Source: an uncultured Candidatus Saccharibacteria bacterium (lineage in GTDB: Bacteria > Patescibacteriota > Saccharimonadia > Saccharimonadales > Saccharimonadaceae). From it: DNA of 35,036 nucleotides. Where the stretch lies: assembly GCA_938036825.1 (NCBI GenBank), contig CALHWD010000012.1:1-35036 (forward strand), read 5' to 3'. Shown in pieces: positions 22,507 through 30,501 of this stretch. Positions within the stretch are counted from its first letter, which is position 1. Each line of letters starts with the position of its first letter. Both the position numbers and the translations under genes were made by a program. The notes under the pieces were generated by a model that saw only the letters and a program-made list of their open reading frames with translations, had not been told where the DNA came from and did no database searches.

Positions 22507-23652
22507 TTAAGCACCATTCACGCTTGCCACGACGAACCCGTCAGTAATCAGCGGGCTTGCACCTGTTCGCTTCATCACGCGGAGGCTGTTGCGGCCACTC
22601 TCAAAGTCGCCGTTAGCGTAACCAAAGTCAATGCGTACACCGGCAACGTCAGTGATCCAGAAACAGTTTTTGTTTACAAGCCACAGCTCGTCAAAGTTCA
22701 TAGCAGTTGCGTCAACCTCTACGAACGGAAGGCCAAGCAGCTTGTCGTATGGCAGACCATCGCGAACATCTTGGGTGTAGATGTAGCGGCCCGTGGTATC
22801 CTTGACAGTGTCAAGCTGTGTAACCAAGTTAGTGTTACCAACCCAGAAAGCGTTGCGGCGGTAGCTGATAGGCATAGCACGGTAAGCTTTCTTGACAACG
22901 TCGTAGTTAAGCGCTGTAAGGTTAGTACCCATATTGATCTTCTGGCCTGCTGGCAAAGCGCTCTTGCGGGTACGGATACCACGTGGCTTGCTTGTGCCAT
23001 CACCAGCCAAGAAAGCGATATTCTCTTGGTAGGCAATCTCTTCAGCGAGCTGCTTAGTCAAAAGCTGTTCAACAACGCTAAAGGCAGCTGCGTCCTGCTG
23101 AAACTCTTCAGTAAGAGGCACAATACCAGTAAGCTTTTTAGCGACAATGTCGAACCCAGAGAAGGTTGCCTTTGTCTTATTGTAGGCAGCCTCTTCAGCT
23201 GTCCAGGCTACTTGTGGCCGGCTAACTTGGCCAGGCACACGGAGGTTGGCAGGCGCGTTGCTAATAACGGTAGCAAACTGCCGAATAGGCGCAACGTCCA
23301 CCATCTTCTCGACGATAGCCTTTTCAATAACGGTAGGCACGAGGTAACCACCATCAGCTTGTGTGGTGACGTTCTGGCTGTCTGCACGGTAACCCATGCG
23401 GCGTACCTCAATGTCAATGTCGGCGTACTCGCGAGCAACTTCGCTGTCGATACGGCGTAGTTCCTGCGTGTTACCGGTACGAACAGCGTTAAACCATGCA
23501 CGGGTTTGTGCGCGGCCTCGGTCGCTCTCGCTCATTTCTTTGTTGTGCTCGGCCATCTTTGCGTGACGAGCAGCACGTGCCTCAGCCTGCTTGCGGGCCT
23601 CAGCTTGGCGCTTCTCAATCTCTTCGGCCAATTGTTCCTTTGTGTAAGGCAT
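22507..23652 (-). CDS. Major capsid protein (HK97 fold)
   Basis: 381 residues. The first 65 residues form a charged coiled coil (LAEEIEKRQAEARKQAEARA), the delta domain removed or used in assembly. The body has VTTQADGGYLVPTVIEKAIV (start of the mature HK97 N-arm region), PQVAWTAEEAAYNKTKATF, the E-loop region, LAEEIAYQENIAFLAGDGTS and GFVVASVNGA at the end. This is the classic phage major capsid family. It is preceded by protease/scaffold and followed by connectors. Confidence 0.95.
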   Translation of the reverse strand: MPYTKEQLAEEIEKRQAEARKQAEARAARHAKMAEHNKEMSESDRGRAQTRAWFNAVRTGNTQELRRIDSEVAREYADIDIEVRRMGYRADSQNVTTQADGGYLVPTVIEKAIVEKMVDVAPIRQFATVISNAPANLRVPGQVSRPQVAWTAEEAAYNKTKATFSGFDIVAKKLTGIVPLTEEFQQDAAAFSVVEQLLTKQLAEEIAYQENIAFLAGDGTSKPRGIRTRKSALPAGQKINMGTNLTALNYDVVKKAYRAMPISYRRNAFWVGNTNLVTQLDTVKDTTGRYIYTQDVRDGLPYDKLLGLPFVEVDATAMNFDELWLVNKNCFWITDVAGVRIDFGYANGDFESGRNSLRVMKRTGASPLITDGFVVASVNGA

Positions 23653-23682
23653 ATTTACTTTGTATCCTTTGTTATCGTTACT

Positions 23683-23994
23683 TTAATAACCTAATGACTC
23701 ATCACCTTCGCTCTCGGCCAATTCCTTTTCAAACTCTGCAATGATGCGCTCGGCCTCTTCATCGCTGATCGTCTCGGTTTCGTCTACCTGTGTGCTGGCG
23801 TCCTCAGTGGCCGCTTTATCTTCGGTAGCTTCTGCCGGGGCTTTCGGCTCAGCTTCAGCTGGCGTATCCTCTTCGGTTTTGGCTTCTGCTTTTGGTGCAA
23901 CTTCGGTGGCTAGCTTTTCTTGTAAAGCTGCTAGCTGCTCTTGTAATGGTTTCACAGCTTCTGCTATTACCGCTTGTAGTTCCTCTTTGTTCAT
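23683..23994 (-). CDS. Nested scaffold protein with internal start
   Basis: An in-frame ATG at 23994 is preceded by AAAAGGGGCACGT, a good ribosome site with 6-base spacing. Starting there yields a 103-residue scaffold alone (MNKEELQAVIAEAVKPLQEQ onward), exactly at the boundary between the protease and coiled-coil domains. This repeats the lambda C/Nu3 arrangement and would supply scaffold in excess over protease. Confidence 0.72.
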   Translation of the reverse strand: MNKEELQAVIAEAVKPLQEQLAALQEKLATEVAPKAEAKTEEDTPAEAEPKAPAEATEDKAATEDASTQVDETETISDEEAERIIAEFEKELAESEGDESLGY

Positions 23995-24555
23995 ACGTGC
24001 CCCTTTTGGTTTAGCTGTTGTATTGTCGAGGGCTGCCTCAAGCTTGCGCGCTTCGCTGTAGTAGCGTTTCATCAAGCCCCTTGCCTCCTCTTCAGATATA
24101 CTACCATCATTCAATGCACGAGTGGTAGCCCCTGTATTAGACGGTATGCCAACCAGGCTAATCTCAAACAGCTGGTTTTTCAGGTACTCAAGCCCTTCGT
24201 TTACCAGGTTTTCAAACCCGACGCTCCAGGTACGGAGAAAGCCACGCGACACCTTACCCCACGCCCAGTTGCCGCCATACTCGCTCATGTCGTCTACGTC
24301 GAACTGCACAATGGCATCGTATGCCCGCTCATCAGGCACCGGAATAATCTCCAGGACACGGCCGATATTGCTTGCTGCGTCGCTGTAATGATCCAGCTGC
24401 ACGGTTGGGTTGTCCATAAAGCGCTTAAAGTCCCAGCCGTCAAACTTCAGGCTAGTGCCGTAACTGTCTACAGACTCATCAGTAAACCGGATACGCACGG
24501 TGTGGTTATCTTCATCTACTGATTGGGGTACGCTGTTACGTAAAATAATGTTCAT
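23683..24555 (-). CDS. Prohead protease fused to scaffold domain
   Basis: 290 residues. The first 150 are a U35/HK97-type prohead protease: VQLDHYSDA with His56, FLRTWSVGFENL with Ser111, and NQLFEISLVGIPSN. Residues 188-290 are a helical, Glu/Ala-rich scaffold (KEELQAVIAEAVKPLQEQLA) with an acidic end. A separate internal start for the scaffold part is visible at 23994. The protease removes scaffold and capsid delta domains during maturation. Confidence 0.9.
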   Translation of the reverse strand: MNIILRNSVPQSVDEDNHTVRIRFTDESVDSYGTSLKFDGWDFKRFMDNPTVQLDHYSDAASNIGRVLEIIPVPDERAYDAIVQFDVDDMSEYGGNWAWGKVSRGFLRTWSVGFENLVNEGLEYLKNQLFEISLVGIPSNTGATTRALNDGSISEEEARGLMKRYYSEARKLEAALDNTTAKPKGARMNKEELQAVIAEAVKPLQEQLAALQEKLATEVAPKAEAKTEEDTPAEAEPKAPAEATEDKAATEDASTQVDETETISDEEAERIIAEFEKELAESEGDESLGY

Positions 24556-24579
24556 GGTTTATCTCCTAGCTTTATTCTA

Positions 24580-26856
24580 TTACTGGTCAACTATTACTGG
24601 CAAGAGTACACAACGACAGTTAGGGTGGCTTGGCGGGCCTACCATGGGCTCGTAGTCTACCTTCAGCGTGTGCGTCACAGGGTTGCCTGCTTTGCTGGTA
24701 GTCGTAACCTCCAGCCTGTCGCCTAGCTCAACAAATGGTTTGTTCAGCTCCACGATCTTGCCATTTAGGCTTTGGCAGAATGGGCAGGCGTCGCCCAGCT
24801 TGGTGTGCCACTCCTTACCAGTTACAATGTCTGAATCATCCCACCCGTATATATCGGCCTGGCTGGCCGCTCGTACGCTCTCTGTGCGGGCAATACGGTC
24901 TGCTCGCTTGCTACTCATGTCGCCAAAGATATTCTCAACACGGGCACGTAGTTCGTTACGGCTCTCGCCCTTGTCGATACCCTCGGCTAGCGTCAGCAGT
25001 ATCTGCTTCTGGCTCTCGTCGTTAATGTCTACAGCGATCTTGCGTGCACGCTGCTTCACAAACTCAGACACGGCCGGCACGTCTTTAGGCGGCTTAAAGT
25101 TCGGTAGCTGTGCCCAGGCGTCCTTGATTTGATCTTTCATGAGCGTGGTGTATAGCGGCATAAGCGCGTCTTGTAGGTTAATGTCCCACTGCTCATCACT
25201 CATAATGAGCGCTAGCTGCTTGTAGACAGGGTCAATGTCACGCTTTGCCAAGCTACGGTTGCCGTCCTCTACTTCATTTAGCTCGTCAATCACAGCCTTG
25301 CGCTGCGCTTCAAAGTGCTTGCGGGCGGCCTTCCTAAAGCTGGCCTCGTACTTATCTAGCCGCGGCTGCATGTCCGCCACCCGCTTTTCGCCCTGCTGGA
25401 ATCTATCAGCGGCTCGCTTCTCTACCCTCTTTTTTTTTTGAGTTGCTGCGCGCTTTAGCATAATAGCCAGCTCTCGCCGGGCACGTTTCTTGGCCTCGTC
25501 TGCTAGTTTCTTGTCGTCTTGCTCTTTGTTGCCCTGCTCTTTGTCCTCGTCGCTCTCTGCGGCTTCAGGCTGCTTGTCTTCTGCCTTTGGCTCAGGCTCG
25601 CTCTCTTCGCTCTTACCAATCTCTACACGGCCAGACGGACGGTACAGCACGTCACCGCCTTCGATAGGTGGCAGGTCTAATGTCTTGCGCACTTCGTTAA
25701 CCGTCATCCAGTTATTGATAGCTGCCGTGTTGGCGCTAGCTTCTACACTCGAATCACTCGGTATAAAGTCTACAAAGGTAAGCTCAAGGCTTGGATCAAA
25801 CGGATCAATCACGTACTTATTGATAAAGTTACAGAAGGCACGGACACGTGGCAGCAATGTGTACTTGGCAAAGTGATACTCTGCCGCTTCCATGTTAGCC
25901 CTGTTAGCCGACGTGATCATACCAAGCAGCGCTGGAGACACGCGAAACATCGCCAAAATCTCGTCACGGCTCAATTTTCGGCCTTCTAGAAAATCCATAT
26001 CGCGTTGGGTCAAAACGAATTGCTTCGCAGAAGCGCCGCCACCAAGGATCATTGGTACATAAGCGTTTTGCCCACCACTGTAAAACTCGATAAGCTGCTG
26101 TTTTAGCCGCCTAAAGGCTACATCGGTCATCTGCTTTTCAGACTCGATGATCATGCTAGGCCGTGCGCTGTTGGCAAAAAAGCGCTGGTTGTAGTCTACA
26201 GCCTTATCGTCTGTGTCTACTGCGCCGGCTGCGGCCTGAATAACCGACATACCATTGCGCGGGCTAGCCGGGTTTGGTCGGTAATCACGGTAAAACTGCC
26301 GCTCTGTGTCTGTGTTCATCCAGTAGTAGTCACCATAGCGCATAATTTCGTCGCCGGTGTCTTTGTTTACTTTGTACTCGACTAGGTGAGCAGGCAATAC
26401 GGTAAGCGCTGCTGGTAAGCCTCGCATCTCTGTGTTTTCGCCTGTAGGCACAATGTAGCTCTCGCCGTTAATGTTCAGGTAGCTAGCGTGTAGGTATAGC
26501 ATCTGCATACCATGCTGGCTGTCTGTTGGGCTTTGTAGCAATGACAAAATAGGGTGCTCGGTAATCGTTTGACGGTTACCATTCCTGTCTGTCTTCACTA
26601 ACTGAAACTCAACACCGCTGAAAGCTTCAGCGATAAAGTCGTTAGCTGCAAATACCCAGCCTTTGTTGGCGGTTACTTGGCTTGCTTTGTCTTTGTACTC
26701 TTTTATTTTGCCACCTTGGAATGATGGCATACCAGCGTTGTACGAATATACTCCGCCGTCATCGCTCAGGTAGTTGGCGCGTGATTCCGCCGGCTTCTCT
26801 TGCCGGTTTATTACTGCGTCGTACACCCTTTGCAATAATCCTTTGTTATTGGTCAT
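24580..26856 (-). CDS. Portal protein fused to MuF-like minor head protein
   Basis: 758 residues. Residues 1-410 are an HK97-type portal: NKGWVFAANDFIAEAFSGV, VIQAAAGAVDTDDKAVDYNQ, MILGGGASAKQFVLTQRDMD, RVSPALLGMITSANRANMEA and RKTLDLPPIEGGD. Residues 425-475 form a Glu/Lys-rich linker. Residues 480-758 resemble MuF/SPP1 gp7 proteins: RIARTESVRAASQADIYGWD, then KEWHTKLGDACPFCQSLNG, ending in GPPSHPNCRCVLLPV with the His/Cys set of the family. The linker codons CAA AAA AAA AAG make a run of ten A (25439-25430). The fusion places a minor head protein on every portal subunit unless that run slips. Confidence 0.92.
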   Translation of the reverse strand: MTNNKGLLQRVYDAVINRQEKPAESRANYLSDDGGVYSYNAGMPSFQGGKIKEYKDKASQVTANKGWVFAANDFIAEAFSGVEFQLVKTDRNGNRQTITEHPILSLLQSPTDSQHGMQMLYLHASYLNINGESYIVPTGENTEMRGLPAALTVLPAHLVEYKVNKDTGDEIMRYGDYYWMNTDTERQFYRDYRPNPASPRNGMSVIQAAAGAVDTDDKAVDYNQRFFANSARPSMIIESEKQMTDVAFRRLKQQLIEFYSGGQNAYVPMILGGGASAKQFVLTQRDMDFLEGRKLSRDEILAMFRVSPALLGMITSANRANMEAAEYHFAKYTLLPRVRAFCNFINKYVIDPFDPSLELTFVDFIPSDSSVEASANTAAINNWMTVNEVRKTLDLPPIEGGDVLYRPSGRVEIGKSEESEPEPKAEDKQPEAAESDEDKEQGNKEQDDKKLADEAKKRARRELAIMLKRAATQKKKRVEKRAADRFQQGEKRVADMQPRLDKYEASFRKAARKHFEAQRKAVIDELNEVEDGNRSLAKRDIDPVYKQLALIMSDEQWDINLQDALMPLYTTLMKDQIKDAWAQLPNFKPPKDVPAVSEFVKQRARKIAVDINDESQKQILLTLAEGIDKGESRNELRARVENIFGDMSSKRADRIARTESVRAASQADIYGWDDSDIVTGKEWHTKLGDACPFCQSLNGKIVELNKPFVELGDRLEVTTTSKAGNPVTHTLKVDYEPMVGPPSHPNCRCVLLPVIVDQ
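25430..25439 (-). promoter_or_regulatory. A10 homopolymer at the portal/MuF junction (possible slippage site)
   Basis: Ten consecutive A on the coding strand at codons 473-476. A -1 shift meets TGA at 25408-25406 and would give a 483-residue portal; a +1 shift meets TAG at 25424-25422 and would give 477 residues. Either way the MuF part is lost cleanly in the linker. Confidence 0.45.
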
Positions 26857-26877
26857 TAGCTTATCATCCTATTATTG

Positions 26878-28344
26878 TTAATAGCGAATCCAAATATCGC
26901 CCTCATCCTCATTAGAGATACCCATACAGATACTCCAGAATGAGTCACCATGTCCCTCTGGAGACTCTAGCGCTTGTAATGCGTTGTCTACCATGAGGAG
27001 TTGGCTCGTCTGCCTTTGCTCATTGATCAGACTGATGCGGTTGTTGGTTATGAGCATGTCTAGGTTGGCGGCCATCTTTGTTTGGTTTTTGGCGTTTAAT
27101 GTTACCGGCTCCATAACAGGGTTTAGTAATCCCTGCTCAGCAAATCCCTCAAATTCAGCCCTAGTATTATCATAGTACAGTTTAGATACGTTGAATAGTT
27201 CGCATATCTGGTTTAGTTCTTTGTACTGCTTCTCGTATTGCCAGCCGTCCATCCAGAATGAGTATATTTGCCGGTAGCTTATAATCTCGTCGCCGTCTTC
27301 TGTCTCGCTGTATTTCTTGATGAATAGCGCCAGGTGGCTTGGGTGGCGTTTCTTGCCAATGTCAAAACCGCCTACAACTACAGCGTCAGCTAGTACCTTA
27401 TTCCAATCTCGCTTTTTCCAGCATAGCTCGGTACTCACACTCTCTAGGGCTTCACGGTTGATGTAGCTGTCCTCATTGTAGACAGGCTGCGCCATGTACT
27501 CCTGGTTAAATGTCTTGTCGCCCTGTGCTGCCCTAATCTTCATAAGGTCATCAAATGTATAAAAGTCTGGCCATAGCACCTTCTCAGCTTTCCAGTCTAG
27601 GATGGCCGGCGTAAACCATTGGGCAAATAGCGTGCTTAGCCCCTTATCAAAGAAAAAGTCGTCGTTTGTCTGTGGCGTGCCAACTACATAGCACTCACCG
27701 CCTTTGTTTACCATAGGCAGTAGCTCAGTAGAGACGATGCGGTTGATCTTACGAATGACGGTAGGCTTCAGCTTATTCTCGGGGTCTTTTAGTGGGTCAT
27801 CTACGTAGATAAGGTTGGCGTGGATACCACGCTTAAAGGCGAGGAGGCCGGCGGGCTTTACAAGGAACTTAGGCGCTTTGTCTAGTGTCTGGTTTGGGCC
27901 TACCTTCGCAAATCCAAGCACAGAGTCTGTCTGGCTCTTGTAGTTTGTAAGCTCTGAATAAAATGGATTGATAGCTACCAGGCTACGCACCTTTGACAAG
28001 TGATAGGCTGCTAGCTCGCTGTTATAGCTAAAGTACCAGCCCTCTACCGGGCTGCGTCGCTTCTCTCGCTTAAAGCGCAATAAGTGCCACATGAGACGAG
28101 CGTATAGGCGTGTGCTCTTAAAGTGGCCACGGCCTGTGATATACATAGCATATGGGTGTTTGTCCATATGCTCGCATACATCAGCAACATATTGCCCACT
28201 CACAAAGTCGCTTTGAAATGAGAGGGCGAAAACATGATTCACAAAGTAGTTAAAGTCATTAACTGCTCTTCGCTCGATCAGTTCCATCGCTGCTGCTGCT
28301 TTCAGTTCCAGCAACTCCCTCGATGATTCTTGTAAGTTCGTCAT
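26878..28344 (-). CDS. terL: Terminase large subunit
   Basis: 488 residues. The ATPase has YITGRGHFKST as Walker A (core 71-78) and LIYVDDP as Walker B (178-184). The nuclease domain has GGFDIG with Asp328, LYYDNTRAEF with Asp392 and GHGDSFWS with Asp467, the expected acidic set of the RNase H-like fold. The ATG at 28344 has AAAGGGC upstream; it overlaps terS by 86 bases. The enzyme pumps DNA into the prohead and cuts it. Confidence 0.94.
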   Translation of the reverse strand: MTNLQESSRELLELKAAAAMELIERRAVNDFNYFVNHVFALSFQSDFVSGQYVADVCEHMDKHPYAMYITGRGHFKSTRLYARLMWHLLRFKREKRRSPVEGWYFSYNSELAAYHLSKVRSLVAINPFYSELTNYKSQTDSVLGFAKVGPNQTLDKAPKFLVKPAGLLAFKRGIHANLIYVDDPLKDPENKLKPTVIRKINRIVSTELLPMVNKGGECYVVGTPQTNDDFFFDKGLSTLFAQWFTPAILDWKAEKVLWPDFYTFDDLMKIRAAQGDKTFNQEYMAQPVYNEDSYINREALESVSTELCWKKRDWNKVLADAVVVGGFDIGKKRHPSHLALFIKKYSETEDGDEIISYRQIYSFWMDGWQYEKQYKELNQICELFNVSKLYYDNTRAEFEGFAEQGLLNPVMEPVTLNAKNQTKMAANLDMLITNNRISLINEQRQTSQLLMVDNALQALESPEGHGDSFWSICMGISNEDEGDIWIRY

Positions 28345-28801
28345 CGCTCATGCCCTTTATCGCACCAGATATTTTTACTGTTGTTTCCGACTTGGTCGGT
28401 GCTTCAGCCCCTACAAGCTGTGCCGCTTGCTTTAGCGCTGCTAGTGCGTTTGCCCTTTCTCCGTTCTTCATAGACTCGTAATACACATGGTTGATCTTTT
28501 CGAGCTGCGTTTGTATAAAGTCTGGTATTTGCTCATCGTATGATGCTTTGATACGCTTTTTAGCCGCTGCAATGTACTTTTGGGCTTGGCGCTCGCCAAT
28601 ATTCCATTGCTGTTTGATCGTCTGCTTGATGATAGAGGTGCGTGCACCGTTTAGCATCTGTGTGAGCACCATCTCAAGCCGCATGTCCGTAATCTCTATA
28701 TCTTTAGAATCATTTTTTGTTATGTCTAGACTTTTAACTGGCGGCACTTTCGTCTTAGTGTCGCTTCTCACGTCTAGGTTGCGTCTCTGTGTCTTTGCCA
28801 T
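28259..28801 (-). CDS. terS: Terminase small subunit
   Basis: 180 residues from ATG 28801. The start is chosen because an intrinsic terminator lies just upstream and a -10 box (TATAAT) ends only 6 bases before this ATG. Residues about 50-85 form a helix-turn-helix (RTSIIKQTIKQQWNIGERQA), followed by a basic helix and a coiled-coil oligomerisation part (IQTQLEKINHVYYESMKNGE). It recognises the packaging site and hands DNA to TerL. The frame is open further upstream, but that would translate the terminator. Confidence 0.83.
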   Translation of the reverse strand: MAKTQRRNLDVRSDTKTKVPPVKSLDITKNDSKDIEITDMRLEMVLTQMLNGARTSIIKQTIKQQWNIGERQAQKYIAAAKKRIKASYDEQIPDFIQTQLEKINHVYYESMKNGERANALAALKQAAQLVGAEAPTKSETTVKISGAIKGMSDDELTRIIEGVAGTESSSSDGTDRAKSS

Positions 28802-28807
28802 GGTCAC

Positions 28808-28837
28808 ATTATACACCAAAAGAAAGAGACGCAACAA
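28808..28837 (-). promoter_or_regulatory. Late promoter giving a leaderless terS mRNA
   Basis: On the minus strand TTGTTG (28837-28832), 18 bases, TATAAT (28813-28808), then only GTGACC before the ATG. The transcription start should coincide with the start codon. No spacer-operator element is present. The -35 lies in the stem of the upstream terminator. Confidence 0.7.
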
Positions 28838-28849
28838 TCGCTGCGTCTC
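28820..28849 (-). terminator. Terminator before the late operon
   Basis: On the minus strand GAGACGCA (28849-28842) pairs with TGCGTCTC (28833-28826) and TTCTTTT follows. It ends the replication/recombination block and overlaps the late promoter. Confidence 0.8.
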
Positions 28850-28899
28850 AACATAAAGGAGGAATCTGGCAGCTGCGCCCACACACAGCTACAAATATT

Positions 28900-29163
28900 C
28901 TACACTTTGTGCCAGTCTTTGCCAAGTACCCCTTTTGTACAGTCAAATACTTCGTCTGCGACATACCCACCAAGTTTATTGTCCTTGCGATACACAATGT
29001 AGTTGTAACGTCGTGCAATCGCTTTTTGCTTTAAGCCTTCGAGTGTGCCGTAACTGAATATTTCGCCGCTACTCAGCCGGCGTGCTACCCACACGCCAGC
29101 CGGTACACCGATACCCTTTGTCTCTTCGTCGCGGTATTTAATCTCAACTGTTTCGTAATCCAT
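28900..29163 (-). CDS. Small hypothetical protein
   Basis: 87 residues, 18 bases after the ssb stop. Mostly beta with a basic helix (LEGLKQKAIARRYNYIVYRK). Last gene of the SSB block. It might bind nucleic acid, but no family was recognised. Confidence 0.66.
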   Translation of the reverse strand: MDYETVEIKYRDEETKGIGVPAGVWVARRLSSGEIFSYGTLEGLKQKAIARRYNYIVYRKDNKLGGYVADEVFDCTKGVLGKDWHKV

Positions 29164-29181
29164 GTTTGTTTTGCCTGTCTA

Positions 29182-29589
29182 CTAAAATGGAATGTCTGCG
29201 ATGTTAATGTCGGACACCGGTGCTGGCACATCGTAGTTTGGCTGTGGTGCTGTTTGCGTGCTACCACCATCGCTATTGTTCTTGCTGCCAATGAAAGCAA
29301 ACTCATCAACTACAACATCGATCTTGCTGCGATTGTTGCCGTCCTTATCTTGCCAGCGGCTCTGGTTAAGTCGGCCAGAGACAAGCAGCGCATCACCTTT
29401 ATGGAGATACTGCGCGATTGTCTCGCCGCCCTTATTCCAGGCTGTACAGTCAATGTATGCAACGTCATCGTTTCGACCGTTTACTGCGAGTGTAAAGCTG
29501 GTTACGCTGTGCCCACTGTTTGTTTGTTTTGTTTCAGGGTCACGGACTAGGTTGCCCATTACCACTGCTTTGCTAAATCCTTTTGCCAT
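29182..29589 (-). CDS. ssb: Single-stranded DNA-binding protein
   Basis: 135 residues, GAAAGGA-type site upstream. The OB fold occupies residues 4-105: KAVVMGNLVRDPETKQTNSG, VTSFTLAVNG, YIDCTAWNKGGETIAQYLHK, GDALLVSGRL and SKIDVVVDEFAFIG. A short Ser/Gln/Pro linker leads to the acidic tip DINIADIPF, which matches the protein-docking tail of bacterial SSBs. It protects single strands and recruits partners, together with ERF and VRR-NUC. Confidence 0.95.
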   Translation of the reverse strand: MAKGFSKAVVMGNLVRDPETKQTNSGHSVTSFTLAVNGRNDDVAYIDCTAWNKGGETIAQYLHKGDALLVSGRLNQSRWQDKDGNNRSKIDVVVDEFAFIGSKNNSDGGSTQTAPQPNYDVPAPVSDINIADIPF

Positions 29590-29603
29590 TCTGTTTTTCC
29601 TTT

Positions 29604-30056
29604 CTATTCTACGGCTACTTTTGTTTTCTTGATCGCTGCTATTGGCGGTAGCATGCCTATGATCTTGTCTGCCACTTCCTCGTCTAGTTTGGCGGCGTCT
29701 TGGTACTTCGATGAAAGCTCATAGTCTTCTGCAAATGTATTATACTCAGACACCCAGAAGGTACGATTTTTGCCAAAGTAACCTTGACACTTAACGCTCA
29801 CGTAGTACTTTGTGTTCTTTCGCCTATAAAGAGGTGTGGCGGCAAACTCCATGAGGAGGTTAAATAGTTGTTTGCGTTTCTTGGTTTGTAGCATCTTGAA
29901 ATGCTCGGTGTCGGTATCAATCAGAAAACGACAACTCTTTTCTACATACGCATAACGGTAATCGTCCTTGTCATCGACATAGTAGTGGTGCTCATCGTCT
30001 ATGTAAAGCTTAAGCCCCATATCAGCTAGTTGCTGTTCAAGTTCGCTAATCGTCAT
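29604..30056 (-). CDS. Hypothetical protein, paralogue of the next upstream gene
   Basis: 150 residues from ATG 30056, with GGAGG upstream; an earlier opening lies inside the neighbouring gene. Opens MTISELEQQLADMGLKLYID and matches the adjacent 30046-30501 product in length, opening and pattern (a FEFAxTPL/TNTPV-like strand in the middle, aligned helices at the end). No enzymatic motif is visible. Located between SSB and a coiled-coil protein, so probably a replication or recombination accessory. Confidence 0.7.
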   Translation of the reverse strand: MTISELEQQLADMGLKLYIDDEHHYYVDDKDDYRYAYVEKSCRFLIDTDTEHFKMLQTKKRKQLFNLLMEFAATPLYRRKNTKYYVSVKCQGYFGKNRTFWVSEYNTFAEDYELSSKYQDAAKLDEEVADKIIGMLPPIAAIKKTKVAVE

Positions 30057-30501
30057 AGTTAACCTCCTCAACCTCAAACTTGCGGTCTGTGATTTTACCA
30101 ACATGATCTGCAACCGCCTCTGCCTTATTACGCGAGAAACTAATCGACGTTAAAATATTAGCGTCTAGTGCTAGCTTTTCGCCGTTTTTGCCGTATCCTG
30201 CGACATACAGCTTGTGGCCGACAAACTCGCTCTCCTCATATATAGCGTATACTCGGTAATCACCGTCTTCGCGCTTGTCCACCGGTGTGTTAGTAAACTC
30301 AAACACCGCTGTCATAATAGCCAAGCCTTTTTCTTCGTCGAGCTTTGACATTTGGTTATAGTAGGTGTCGACATATCGTATACGCCACCTAGAGATTCTT
30401 GCAAAAGTATCGTCACCGCGTACAACATAACAATGATCTGCTCCACGCTTAATATCGAACCCTGGGCCTTTTATTGCCTCTTCAAATTCCTTTATTGTCA
30501 T
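30046..30501 (-). CDS. Hypothetical protein, tandem paralogue
   Basis: 151 residues. Opens MTIKEFEEAIKGPGFDIKRG. Alignment by eye with the downstream neighbour shows the same order: an N-terminal helix, three strands, MTAVFEFTNTPVDKREDGDY against LLMEFAATPLYRRKNTKYY, then a strand pair and a C-terminal helix. The two probably arose by tandem duplication and overlap by 11 bases. Function unknown. Confidence 0.7.
   Translation of the reverse strand: MTIKEFEEAIKGPGFDIKRGADHCYVVRGDDTFARISRWRIRYVDTYYNQMSKLDEEKGLAIMTAVFEFTNTPVDKREDGDYRVYAIYEESEFVGHKLYVAGYGKNGEKLALDANILTSISFSRNKAEAVADHVGKITDRKFEVEEVNYDD

Noticed and set aside
22771..23460. Plus-strand open frame opposite the major capsid gene
   Set aside because: Shadow of a clearly recognised HK97-fold capsid gene; no promoter or ribosome site.
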